DNA of 64,000 nt from Sporolactobacillus sp. THM7-4 (GTDB taxonomy: Bacteria > Bacillota > Bacilli > Bacillales > Sporolactobacillaceae): positions 22,322 through 86,321 of the forward strand of contig NZ_SEMD01000012.1 in the NCBI RefSeq assembly GCF_004153165.1, in the 5' to 3' direction. Of the stretch, positions 30,210 through 38,676 are shown one piece after another (position 1 is the first letter of the stretch; each line of letters begins with the position of its first letter). Position numbers and translations under genes: made by a program. The notes beneath the pieces are model-generated. The model made no database searches. It was given only the letters and a program-made list of their open reading frames with translations, and was not told the origin of the DNA.

Positions 30210-30608
30210 ATGAAGGCGATCGACATCTTGTTTGCCGGACTTGGGGGAATGGCGGGGGCTTTATTACGCTATCTGATTAGTATGGCGGGCGACCAGATCT
30301 GGTCTTTCGCTTTCCCGCTTCCGACACTGCTGATTAATCTGGCGGGGTGTTACATACTGGGCTGGCTGAATGGATTCGTTTTTAAACATGTGTCTTCCAC
30401 GGTGCAGGCTGCTCTCGGCGCAGGCATGATCGGTGCGATGACTACTTTTTCAACAGTAAGCGTGGATGTCGTCCAGCTGATTCTGAATGGGCATGTGTGG
30501 ACCGGAGCCGCCGATTTTCTGCTGAGCGGTACAGGAGGTTTACTCTGCGCAGCCGCAGGTTATCACTCCGGCTGTGTAAGGGAAGACAGGAGGCAGGTGA
30601 GGTCTTGA
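30210..30608 (+). CDS. crcB: Fluoride channel subunit FluC/CrcB (first copy)
   Basis: A 132-residue membrane protein with four predicted helices. It carries the family's GGMAGALLRYLIS, TLLINLAGCYILG (the Asn motif) and GAMTTFSTVSVD. FluC forms a dimer of opposite orientation that exports fluoride. ATG 30210 is preceded by GGGGAGGAGG. The TGA overlaps the TTG start of the second copy, so the two are translationally coupled. Paired fluC genes usually give a heterodimer. No fluoride riboswitch was recognised in the 114-base leader. Confidence 0.9.
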   Translation: MKAIDILFAGLGGMAGALLRYLISMAGDQIWSFAFPLPTLLINLAGCYILGWLNGFVFKHVSSTVQAALGAGMIGAMTTFSTVSVDVVQLILNGHVWTGAADFLLSGTGGLLCAAAGYHSGCVREDRRQVRS

Positions 30609-30970
30609 CTTATTTTTGGGTCCTGTTCGGAGGATTCTTCGGGGCGATCGCCCGCTTCACACTCAGTTTTATTATGAATGTGAATGGAAAGTTAAAAAAC
30701 GGTTTTCCTTTAGCAACATTTTTGATTAACGGGATTGGATCTTTTATCCTCGGCCTGCTTGCCGGTCTCGCCGTCAGGCAGACATGGCAGCTTTTTCTCG
30801 GGGTTGGATTCGCCGGCGCTTTTACAACATTTTCTACAATGAATCTGGAATCGGTCCTTCTGTTTTTAAATCGGAAGTATTCAGTATCGGCCGGCTATGT
30901 TCTCGGAAGCTATGCAGCGGGAACGGCTCTTGCTTTTCTCGGTATTTATCTCGGCCGCTCATGGGCATGA
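30605..30970 (+). CDS. crcB: Fluoride channel subunit FluC/CrcB (second copy)
   Basis: A 121-residue four-helix protein with GGFFGAIARFTLS, TFLINGIGSFILG and FAGAFTTFSTMNLE, the same signature blocks as the first copy. The start is TTG 30605, overlapping the previous stop by four bases, with AGGTGAGG just upstream. The two FluC copies probably assemble in opposite orientations as a heterodimer; this is family knowledge, not visible directly. Confidence 0.9.
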   Translation: MTYFWVLFGGFFGAIARFTLSFIMNVNGKLKNGFPLATFLINGIGSFILGLLAGLAVRQTWQLFLGVGFAGAFTTFSTMNLESVLLFLNRKYSVSAGYVLGSYAAGTALAFLGIYLGRSWA

Positions 30971-31213
30971 ATCGATTCTGATTCTTTTGATTCGAAGGCT
31001 CTGGCCTGATCCTGCTCCTGCTCATTCAGATTGTTTTCAGATCATCATTGTATTTTTGTATTGAGTTATCAGGAATACTATTGTACATGAGCGAACAAAT
31101 AGCGTCGAACGATTCAATCGGGTAAAATAATGGATATAAAGTGAGAGTAAGGAAGTGAAGAGGATGACATTCATAACTTCACTTGTTTTTTCTACATAAA
31201 TGGAGGGGTATTT

Positions 31214-32221
31214 ATGCCGGAAAATGAGGAACTATACGATGTGACAATAATAGGTGGAGGTCCAACCGGGCTTTTTACCGCTTTTTACGCCGGGATGAGG
31301 CAGATGAAGGTTAAGCTGATTGAGAGTCTTCCGCAGTTAGGCGGGCAGCTTTCGACGCTTTATCCTGAAAAAGTTATTTTTGATGTAGCCGGATTTCCGA
31401 AGATAAAGGCCCGGGAACTGGTTCAGCGCCTGGAAACTCAGGCCAGACAGTTTCATCCGACCATTGTCCTGGATGAGAATGTCCAGACGCTTGAAAGACA
31501 GGAAGACGGTACTCTCGTACTCAATGCCGAGTCAGGAAACAGGCATCTGACGAGAACGGTTATTATTACAGCCGGAATCGGCGCTTTCTCACCGCGTCCT
31601 CTCAAAGTCGAAGGTGCAGAACAATATGAAGACAGGAATCTTCACTACTATGTCAATGACATCAACAAATTTAAGGATCGCCGTGTTGTTATTTTAGGCG
31701 GCGGTGATTCAGCTGTAGACTGGGCCAATACACTTGAACCGATTGCGAGCGAGGTAACGATTGTCCATCGCCGTGATCAATTCCGTGCACATGAAGCGAG
31801 TGTTAATCAAATGAACCATTCTTCGGTTAAAATCTTAACCCCGTTCACGGCCAAAGCCATTGAGGGGGATGGAAACCGGATTGAAAAACTGGTTGTTGAA
31901 GAGGTCAGGGGAGACCGGGAAGTCACGCTTCCACTCGATGACTTAATCGTTAATTATGGTTTTGTTTCGGCTCTTGGACCGATTAAAGACTGGAACCTCG
32001 AACTGGACAAGAATTCAATCGTTGTCAACACAAAGATGGAAACCGCAATTCCGGGAGTTTATGCGGCAGGGGATATTACGTCTTATCCGGGGAAAGTGAA
32101 ACTGATTGCGACAGGGTTTGGCGAAGCTCCGACGGCTGTCAATAATGCAAAGCATTATATCGATCCTGATTCACGTACGCAGCCTGTGCACAGTTCAAGT
32201 GCGGCCGACCTGTTTTCTTAA
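31214..32221 (+). CDS. Ferredoxin/flavodoxin-NADP reductase, thioredoxin reductase-like (YumC type)
   Basis: A 335-residue flavoprotein with the FAD-binding [16 protein letters not shown] near the N-terminus, the NADPH-binding [13 protein letters not shown] (about residue 160) and the C-terminal [13 protein letters not shown]. It lacks the CxxC of thioredoxin reductase. This is the pattern of the YumC/FNR2 enzymes that reduce ferredoxin or flavodoxin with NADPH in Bacillus. GGAGGGGT lies before the ATG. The gene appears monocistronic and ends before a strong terminator-like hairpin. Confidence 0.92.
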   Translation: MPENEELYDVTIIGGGPTGLFTAFYAGMRQMKVKLIESLPQLGGQLSTLYPEKVIFDVAGFPKIKARELVQRLETQARQFHPTIVLDENVQTLERQEDGTLVLNAESGNRHLTRTVIITAGIGAFSPRPLKVEGAEQYEDRNLHYYVNDINKFKDRRVVILGGGDSAVDWANTLEPIASEVTIVHRRDQFRAHEASVNQMNHSSVKILTPFTAKAIEGDGNRIEKLVVEEVRGDREVTLPLDDLIVNYGFVSALGPIKDWNLELDKNSIVVNTKMETAIPGVYAAGDITSYPGKVKLIATGFGEAPTAVNNAKHYIDPDSRTQPVHSSSAADLFS

Positions 32222-32361
32222 TCGTTCATTTTTCTGTTATTAAGTCGCAAGCCCGTTTCGATCGTGATCTCACGTTCGAATTTCAGGTCATGAAACAGAC
32301 AGGACTTTGGCTAAAAAGCAAGCTGCCAGCGAGGAATCCGGGCGGGGAGGGGCTTGCATAC

Positions 32362-32402
32362 AAAACCGGCTGCTTTTCGGAATGAAGGCGGTCGGTTTTT
32401 CT
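32362..32402 (+). terminator. Terminator downstream of the reductase gene
   Basis: AAACCGGCTGC...(T)C pairs with GAAGGCGGTCGGTTT to form a stem of about 14 pairs with some G-U pairs, followed by TTTTTCTG. The preceding 140 bases (32222-32361) contain nothing recognised. Confidence 0.75.
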
Positions 32403-32489
32403 GTAGATCGCCAGCCTGAGAAAACTCGGGCAGCGGACGATTGAAGGATGGTTTTTAGTACATAAACAAAATTAAGGAGCAATGATAGT

Positions 32490-33700
32490 ATGAAAGACGC
32501 TTTAACCAGTGAAGAATGGTTTCAGGTCCTGATCACTTCAATTCGTCTGATTGAACAGGCGGGTGTCCCTTATACAGTTGAAGGAAACGCTGCTCTTGTT
32601 ATTCAGGGCGTTCCAATCCGTGAACCTGAACGTCGGACAATACAGATTTCTGTGCAGTGGGATGCCATGGAACGCGTCCATCAGTTGTTTCAAAATTATG
32701 GAGCGAGCGATCTGGACTCATCGCTCAGACAGGCTTCTTTTCACTTCAGCATCGATCACGTAACCTGCTGCGTCCTTTGCCGTTTCGGAACCGTCATTCG
32801 AACGGATCCCGATTGTCTGATGATCCGGTCAGGCGGCTACTCTCTTGCTGTCAAATCATTTGACTTTTATTTAAGAGAGCTTGAAACTGAAGATCTTGTT
32901 CGACTGGCGATCAAACAATTTCTTCATGACCTGCAGACTTCAGCAGCCGATCAAAATGGCAAAGCATGGAATAATGAAGCTTATCAGGCCTGGGTTCAGC
33001 GGTTTGGAACACCGGACCAGGCGGCCGAAAAAATCAGGCGCGATCCGGAAGGAAGGCTGGGAGAGCTGGCCGAATATCTCGGGGATATCAGGGGCAAAAA
33101 GATTATCAATCTGCTCGGTTCTCATGGGGAGAAGGCTCTTGCGATGACCCTTTTGGGAGCACAGGTGACGGTGGTCGATATTTCTGAAGAAAATGCTGAA
33201 TATGCAAGAAAAACGGCGGCCGCGCTAAATGTTTCTCTTCATTACATTGTCTCGGATGTTCTTGCACTCCCCGACAAAGAAAGAACGGCCGATTATGATT
33301 TTGTCTTGATGGAACTGGGTGTTTTACATTATTTCGTTGATCTTGAACCGCTTGCTCAGCTTGTCTGTCAATTGCTGAAATCGGGCGGGCGCCTTGTACT
33401 CAGAGAGTTTCACCCTGTCTCAACGAAACTCGTCACGACCAAAGGAAAAAAACAGATCGTTTTTGGCAATTACTTTGACAAAACGTTAAAGACGCGTCAG
33501 GTCGCATTCAGTAAACATCTGTTACCGGATGACGCTGAGCCGCTTAAAGTCTACCTGAGAGAGTGGACGCTCGGGAAATCGTTACCCGTTTTGCCCAATC
33601 AGGGCTTCGGGTAGAGCGTCTGGACGAATCTCCAAACATGAAAATCAGTGATATCGGCCTTCCCAAGCTATTTACATTAATTTGTGTAAAGGACCCATGA
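32490..33700 (+). pseudogene. SAM-dependent methyltransferase with N-terminal nucleotidyltransferase-like part, frameshifted
   Basis: The intact frame gives 374 residues and stops at 33612-33614. It has an N-terminal region (about 1-140) resembling a nucleotidyltransferase/antitoxin-like fold (YTVEGNAALVIQGV), then a class I methyltransferase with IINLLGSHGEKAL as the glycine loop and DFVLMELGVLHYF. After ...REWTLG the frame turns to KSLPVLPNQGFG and ends. In the next frame the coding clearly continues as EIVTRFAQSGLRVERLDE and ends at 33698-33700. One missing G in the GGG run at 33573-33575 would restore a protein of about 403 residues ending normally. This is a single-base frameshift, either real or a sequencing error. 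The start has AAGGAG about 11 bases upstream. Confidence 0.8.
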
Positions 33701-33716
33701 TTTTTTGCCCTTAAAG

Positions 33717-33747
33717 TGTTAAAACCAAACAATGTTCCAAATAAACA
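33717..33747 (+). promoter_or_regulatory. Candidate Ter/operator site upstream of rtp
   Basis: The core CAATGTTCCAAAT (33730-33742) matches 11 of 13 positions of the B. subtilis Ter core CTATGTACYAAAT, to which Rtp binds. The outer parts match poorly. In B. subtilis Ter sites lie directly upstream of rtp and also repress it; the site here lies 48 bases before the rtp start. Assignment is inference. Confidence 0.4.
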
Positions 33748-33789
33748 ATAGTAAAAAATAAAAAAACAAACTAAGGGGGATGGAAAGGT

Positions 33790-34149
33790 GTGAATCATTT
33801 CTTAACGAAACAGCGAGCCATACTCAAGGTTTATCTGATTTCTCTGATTGAAAGGAAGAAAATGTACGGACTGCAGTATTTGAATGAGCTGAGAGAAACA
33901 TTCAAGCCTTACGGTTACGTACCGAAACACTCGGAAATCTATAAAGCCCTCCATGAACTGACTTCGGAGGGAGTCGTTTATCGGACAAGGAAGCTGCGCA
34001 GTGAAGACAAAGAGGGTTTTCAGGAAATTATATATTATCAGTTTACTGAAAAAGGCTATGAGAAGGGACAGCTTTATAAACGGCAGGTAAAAACCGACCT
34101 GGAGCGCAGTCGGGACATTATTGAAAAAGTGCTGAAGGATAATTATTGA
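33790..34149 (+). CDS. rtp: Replication termination protein Rtp
   Basis: A 119-residue winged-helix protein that aligns along its length with B. subtilis Rtp: LTKQRAILKVYLISL, MYGLQYLNELRETFK, PKHSEIYKALHEL, IIYYQF, QLYKRQVKTDLERSR and the end IEKVLKDNY all have direct counterparts. Rtp dimers bind Ter sites and block the DnaB helicase in one direction. Only loops differ slightly in length. The start is GTG with GGGGGAT about 10 bases upstream. A PadR-type repressor is the fold-level alternative, but the dimerisation helix match makes Rtp much more likely. It lies about 9 kb from a XerS-like gene with a dif-like site. Confidence 0.88.
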   Translation: MNHFLTKQRAILKVYLISLIERKKMYGLQYLNELRETFKPYGYVPKHSEIYKALHELTSEGVVYRTRKLRSEDKEGFQEIIYYQFTEKGYEKGQLYKRQVKTDLERSRDIIEKVLKDNY

Positions 34150-34200
34150 TGGGACACACCCGCTTCAGTAGCAAAGTGTACCGTGTTTGATCAAACAAAA

Positions 34201-34227
34201 AAGAGCTGAATGGAGTCAGCTCTTTAT
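34201..34227. terminator. Bidirectional terminator between rtp and the MFS gene
   Basis: A perfect 9-bp stem (AAGAGCTGA at 34201-34209 with TCAGCTCTT at 34216-34224) has A residues on the left and T residues on the right, so it can serve both convergent genes. Confidence 0.85.
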
Positions 34228-34242
34228 CTCCTTTTTACATAT

Positions 34243-35718
34243 TTAAATATTTATCTGGTCATGATCTGTTTCTTTTACATGAGTGATCGGTAAACGCCGC
34301 TTTTTATCCAGGTTGCGGAAGTACTGTTCCAGCTCTTCGAGGGTTCGCCCCTTTGTTTCCGGTAAGTATTTTTTCACGAACATTATTGCTCCTAATCCAA
34401 AAATGAAAAAGATAAAGAACGTCGTAGAAAAACCAAAAGTATCGAGCAATACCGGAAACATCAAACCAATGAGAAAGTTCGTTACCCAGAGACAAAATAC
34501 CGTTACACCCATTCCAAGACCTCTCAACTTCAGCGGAAATATTTCAGAAAGCATCAGCCATGTAACCGGTGAGAGCGCTCCCTGCTGAAAACCAAGAAAT
34601 GTCACTGTCATGGCAAGCACGGCAAACGGCAGCACCGCAGTGCCTTGAAACACAAGTGAAAATAACCCAATGAGAAAGAGTGCCGAAGTTGTTCCAATCA
34701 GACCGGTTAAAAGCATTGGGCGACGACCGACCTTACCAAGAAGCAGGATACCGATAAAAACTGCCAAAACTGAAATGATCCCGTTGGCAATGTTGCCAAT
34801 CAGTGCAGCCTCAGTTTTAAAACCGGCATCCTGGAGAATTTGTGTTCCATAATACATAATTGAATTGACACCCGTGATTTGCTGCACAATCGCAATTCCT
34901 ATCCCAAGAAATACAATACGACGTACCCAGGGCACACTCAGATCTTTAAAGGTCGCTTTCCTGATTTTTGATACTTCCTCGATCGATTTTTTAATTTCTT
35001 TAAGTTCCGCTTTGGCCCGGTTTTCTTTTCGCACCTGCCGCAGGACAAGCAAAGCTTTCGCCAGTTTTCCTTTAGTCGCATACCAGCGGGGACTTTCCGG
35101 AACGACAATCATGCCGATCCACAGGATAAGAGCAGGAAGTGTTGCCACTGCCAGCATATAACGCCAAATATGACCGCTGCCACCCAACATGTTGGCAATA
35201 ATAGCGTTAAAGATAAACGCCAGTAGCTGGCCTGTTACGATCATCAGCTCATTCTGGGAAACCATCTGCCCCCGGCGCTCAACAGGCGAAATTTCTGCCA
35301 GAAAGGTCGGAACAGTAACCGAAGCGCCTCCTACAGCAAGCCCGAGAAGAAGCCGGAAACCAACCATCACAACAGCATCAGGTGAAAGGGTACACCCAAC
35401 TGTAGAAAAAAGAAACAATACTGCCAGATAAATTATGACTCTCCGTCGTCCTATTCGGTCAGCCAGCTGGCCGCCGAACACAGCGCCAAGTGCGGCGCCA
35501 AGAAGGAGTGAGCTTGCGACCAGACCTTCGGTGAGTGAGTTCAGATTAAGCTGATCAGCTCTCGACATATAAGGCAAAGCACCATTAATCACACCGGTAT
35601 CATACCCGAAGAGAAGCCCGCCAAATGTTGAAATTAACGCGATGATCCTTAAAAATTTTTTCGGGTTGCCCCGTTTTCCAACGCAATGATCTTCTGTAAT
35701 CTCAGAAAGAGTCTCCAT
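34243..35718 (-). CDS. Sugar porter family MFS transporter
   Basis: A 12-helix transporter of about 491 residues in the sugar porter family (AraE, IolT, CsbC relatives). Visible signatures are GYDTGVINGAL in helix 1, GGQLADRIGRRR after helix 2, PESPRWYATKG at the end of the first half, QQITGVNSIMYYG in helix 7 and PETKGRTLEELE after helix 12. The substrate is a sugar or polyol by family. The start is unclear. ATG 35718 lies 25 bases after the strong AGGAGGAG (35744-35751), whereas an in-frame ATT at 35736 has ideal spacing of 7 bases and would add six residues. It is divergent from the MarR gene. Confidence 0.9.
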   Translation of the reverse strand: METLSEITEDHCVGKRGNPKKFLRIIALISTFGGLLFGYDTGVINGALPYMSRADQLNLNSLTEGLVASSLLLGAALGAVFGGQLADRIGRRRVIIYLAVLFLFSTVGCTLSPDAVVMVGFRLLLGLAVGGASVTVPTFLAEISPVERRGQMVSQNELMIVTGQLLAFIFNAIIANMLGGSGHIWRYMLAVATLPALILWIGMIVVPESPRWYATKGKLAKALLVLRQVRKENRAKAELKEIKKSIEEVSKIRKATFKDLSVPWVRRIVFLGIGIAIVQQITGVNSIMYYGTQILQDAGFKTEAALIGNIANGIISVLAVFIGILLLGKVGRRPMLLTGLIGTTSALFLIGLFSLVFQGTAVLPFAVLAMTVTFLGFQQGALSPVTWLMLSEIFPLKLRGLGMGVTVFCLWVTNFLIGLMFPVLLDTFGFSTTFFIFFIFGLGAIMFVKKYLPETKGRTLEELEQYFRNLDKKRRLPITHVKETDHDQINI

Positions 35719-35907
35719 GTGCTTTTTATCACTAATTATTCTTCTCCTCCTTTGAATATAGCCTGTTGCTTTTGCCTGCACCCCGTTAGTAAAACTGGAT
35801 ACTTATTGACCTGGACGGAAAAATGAATGGTTAAATATGCGCAATAATTCAGACAACCGAGGACAAAAAAATAAAGAATAAAGGGTTTTTATGATAAGGG
35901 AAAAACG

Positions 35908-35988
35908 TTGACTCATTGTCAGTTTATATTTAAACTAACAATGAATAAAGACACAATACTTTTATAAATATAAGTTTAATACTAAACT
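35908..35988 (+). promoter_or_regulatory. Promoter with two copies of a 16-bp operator for the marR-dioxygenase pair
   Basis: A -35 TTGACT (35908-35913) and a -10 TAAACT (35931-35936) are 17 bases apart. The -10 overlaps the first palindrome AGTTTATATTTAAACT (35921-35936). A second palindrome, AGTTTAATACTAAACT (35973-35988), lies 52 bases further on and 30 bases before the marR start. Both have the form AGTTTA-N4-TAAACT, as expected for a MarR dimer. Autoregulation is inferred. Confidence 0.75.
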
Positions 35989-36017
35989 GATGAAAAGTCA
36001 AAGAAGGTAAAAAAGCA

Positions 36018-36464
36018 ATGGAGTTATATTCGGTAAACAGTCTCTCTTCTAAAGACAAAAAAATGGGTCAGAATCTTTGGACCCAGCTCTCATATGCCTA
36101 CCATAACCAGCTGCGATTATCCGGCCAATTCCTGAAACAATGGAACTTATCAATCACCCAGTATGAAGTAATTGCCCAAATCGGGGCTAATCAGAGGCTG
36201 TCGCAGAAAGAACTCGCCGGGAGACTTTCTGTCACAAAGGGAAATATGACTCAACTGTTACACAAAATGGAAGAATCCGGTTATATAAAACGTGAAAAAG
36301 AGTGGAAGACGAAATATCTCTCACTGACTGAAAAGGGAGATCAATTATATAAGGATGTGGTTCCAAGACAAAAATCTTTTCAGTTTTCGTTATTCCAATC
36401 CCTGTCGAAAAAAGAGCGAAAACAGTTTTTAAAATTATTGAAGAAACTGAACGAAGGGGGATAA
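36018..36464 (+). CDS. MarR family transcriptional regulator (MhqR-like)
   Basis: A 148-residue winged-helix repressor. The HTH reads RLSQKELAGRLSVTKGNMTQLLHKMEE and the wing region is YIKREKEWKTKYLSLTEKG. It is followed after 5 bases by a ring-cleaving dioxygenase gene. The same arrangement as in the Bacillus MhqR regulon suggests response to quinones or catechols. Two matching palindromes cover its promoter. AGAAGG lies 9 bases before the ATG. The inducing compound is not visible in the sequence. Confidence 0.9.
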   Translation: MELYSVNSLSSKDKKMGQNLWTQLSYAYHNQLRLSGQFLKQWNLSITQYEVIAQIGANQRLSQKELAGRLSVTKGNMTQLLHKMEESGYIKREKEWKTKYLSLTEKGDQLYKDVVPRQKSFQFSLFQSLSKKERKQFLKLLKKLNEGG

Positions 36465-36469
36465 TATAT

Positions 36470-37441
36470 ATGGTCATTAAGGGGATTCATCATGTTTCAA
36501 TCATTTCAGGATCAGCCGAAGCGAGTGACCAGTTTTACTCAAAACAGTTGGGCATGAGACTGGTTAAAAAATCGGTTAATCAGGACGACACTTCGTTATA
36601 TCATCTCTTTTACGGCGATAATGACGGCAGCCCTGGAACTCAATTCACCGTGTTTGAAATTCCGATGTCCGAGATTCTGCAAAAAGGAAATAACAGCATT
36701 TCAGCACTTTCGCTTCGCGTCTCAAATGATGATGCGCTGCACTTCTGGCAGAGAAGGTTCGGCGAACTCGGTGTTTCCTGTGAAGAAATCAAAGAACGTG
36801 CGGGCCGGAAAACACTCGCTTTTCACGATCCGGAGGGGCAGAGACTGCTCCTTGTATCCGATGAGCACAATCACGGAGTACCAGGCGGATCACCATGGGC
36901 GAACAGCCCGGTTCCTGAGGAAAATAGAATCATTGGGCTGGGTCCCGTCAAACTGACAGTTCCGGTTGCCGGCCCGACAGTCGATGTTCTGACAGATCTC
37001 CTGGGGTTTCGGCAGATTGGAGCCTATCCGTCATCCGTAAGTGGACAGCCGGAAATTCTCGTTTTTGAAACAGGTGAAGGAGGAACGGGCGCAGAAGTAC
37101 ATGTCGAGAAGAGGGATGATCTTCCGCCGGAACAGTTGGGGCGGGGAGGCGTGCATCATGTTGCTTTTCGGGCAGGAAGCGACTCAGAATTGAAGCAGTG
37201 GCTCGCAAAAATCCGGGAGACTCGGTTGCCAAATTCCGGTTTTATCGATCGCTATTATTTTCATTCGGTTTATTTCAGAGAACGGAATGGCATCCTGTTT
37301 GAACTGGCAACGGACGGCCCGGGTTTCACTATTGATGAAACGCAGGATCATCTGGGAGAAAAACTGTCTTTGCCGCCTTTTTTGGAACCGAAAAGGGCTG
37401 AACTGGAGAAAAGACTCAGACCGCTCGATCTTAATGACTAG
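36470..37441 (+). CDS. Ring-cleaving dioxygenase of the VOC superfamily (MhqO/MhqA-like)
   Basis: A 323-residue protein with two tandem glyoxalase/bleomycin-resistance modules. It has GIHHVSIISG at the N-terminus, HDPEGQRLLL closing module one, GVHHVAFRAG opening the second half, and YYFHSVYFRERNGILFELATDGPGF at the end. The His and Glu metal-ligand positions of extradiol dioxygenases are present (HH near residue 7, HH near 227, FELA Glu). Relatives MhqA/MhqO protect against hydroquinones and azo compounds. It is the second gene of the MarR-controlled operon. Confidence 0.9.
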   Translation: MVIKGIHHVSIISGSAEASDQFYSKQLGMRLVKKSVNQDDTSLYHLFYGDNDGSPGTQFTVFEIPMSEILQKGNNSISALSLRVSNDDALHFWQRRFGELGVSCEEIKERAGRKTLAFHDPEGQRLLLVSDEHNHGVPGGSPWANSPVPEENRIIGLGPVKLTVPVAGPTVDVLTDLLGFRQIGAYPSSVSGQPEILVFETGEGGTGAEVHVEKRDDLPPEQLGRGGVHHVAFRAGSDSELKQWLAKIRETRLPNSGFIDRYYFHSVYFRERNGILFELATDGPGFTIDETQDHLGEKLSLPPFLEPKRAELEKRLRPLDLND

Positions 37442-37465
37442 AATAATGAAGAAAAGAGGGGTTAT

Positions 37466-37960
37466 ATGCGGCAGAAATTAGTCGAAACCATTCGTGCAGC
37501 TTGCCGGCTGATTGATTCGGAGAATGGAAAACAGGGAATGGATCAGCTGCGGGACTTATGGAGCCAAAATCCTGACCAGGGAGAAGTATTTCTGGAAGTC
37601 GCTCTGGAGCTCGATAAACGGTCGATGGAAGATGAAGCCATACCGTTATATGTGAAAGCTTTAGAACTGGACTTGCCGGATGAAAAAGAGTGGATCGCTT
37701 TAGCCTGCCTCGCTTCGTCATACCGAAATATCGGCGATTATGTAAACGCGCTGAAAACGATCAATCATGCACGGAAAAAATATCACAGCCATCCCGTCAT
37801 TGAATGCTTTTATTCTTTAATTCTTCTTGACTCCAAAAAATGTACCGAAGCTGTGCGAACGTTAGGAATGACCTTGCTAAGGGAAGCCGATCCAAATGTA
37901 TTTAATGGATTCAGGGAAGCTCTCGAATCTAAGTTTTCGGAGTTAGGCGCTGATCATTGA
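37466..37960 (+). CDS. Tetratricopeptide repeat protein
   Basis: A 164-residue soluble protein made of helical hairpins: the 34-residue spacing and TPR-type positions are seen in DEAIPLYVKALELDLPDEKE and ASSYRNIGDYVNALKTINHA. It starts 24 bases after the dioxygenase gene with GAGGGGTT upstream and may be in the same transcript. TPR modules bind partner proteins; no partner is apparent. Confidence 0.8.
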   Translation: MRQKLVETIRAACRLIDSENGKQGMDQLRDLWSQNPDQGEVFLEVALELDKRSMEDEAIPLYVKALELDLPDEKEWIALACLASSYRNIGDYVNALKTINHARKKYHSHPVIECFYSLILLDSKKCTEAVRTLGMTLLREADPNVFNGFREALESKFSELGADH

Positions 37961-38097
37961 GCGCCAGTCACCAGCTGTAAAAATGCAGGGATGACCTGAT
38001 TAATTAATAGACGTGCAGCACATGTTAAATGGAAAAAATAGAGGATTTCCGCCAGGTCCGGTCAGGTTCCGATCTTGAGCAGAAATCCAGATTTCCT

Positions 38098-38349
38098 TTA
38101 CTTAATCCCCAATGTAGTCTTCATCTTTTTATATTCCTCTTCGGATATCTCGCCCCTTGCAAACCGTTCCTTTAAAATCTGCAGACTCTTATCATGTTCT
38201 GTACTCTTTGTTTTCACGGGGTCTGCGATTTTCCTGATGATTACTGCGACCAGCCATATTACGGCGACAATAACAGCGAGTTTTACCAGGAGAACGAGTA
38301 AAAGAACGATTGCACCGAATCCAATCATGGCCTGTTCCCAACCCATCAT
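38098..38349 (-). CDS. SHOCT-domain membrane protein, 83 residues
   Basis: One hydrophobic stretch (about residues 8-42) is followed by a short C-terminal oligomerisation domain reading LQILKERFARGEISEEEYKKMKTTL, the SHOCT motif. Such proteins are small membrane-anchored oligomerising factors of unknown role. GGGGTGA lies 7 bases before the first ATG. It stands alone on the minus strand. Confidence 0.85.
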   Translation of the reverse strand: MMGWEQAMIGFGAIVLLLVLLVKLAVIVAVIWLVAVIIRKIADPVKTKSTEHDKSLQILKERFARGEISEEEYKKMKTTLGIK

Positions 38350-38541
38350 GTTTTTTCACCCCGTCTTGTTTAGAATGATCCTTCACTGATCGTTTAATTC
38401 CTATAAAAAAAGGATTCCTGTCTGCTCCCCACGCACAATCTGTTTACATAAATATTTTACCTTAATCTGATCGAAGGGTGAAGTACTGTCCGGGTCCTGA
38501 ATCGATTTCTGTATTCGAAAACTGCGTACATGTCATAGATT

Positions 38542-38586
38542 ATACGTATATTATATGTAAAAAATATATGTGATTAATACGTATAT
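38542..38586 (+). promoter_or_regulatory. Pair of ATACGTATAT elements upstream of the EXLDI gene
   Basis: The near-palindrome ATACGTATAT occurs at 38542-38551 and again at 38577-38586 in a very AT-rich 300-base leader (38350-38676). The 35-base spacing suggests paired regulator sites. The regulator is unknown; nothing else is recognised in the gap. Confidence 0.4.
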
Positions 38587-38676
38587 AATACTTTTATTTT
38601 ATGCATAGATAAGGTATATTTATATGTATAAATCAAATAGATCACGTTGCACGATCGTATTGAGAGGAGCTTTTAC

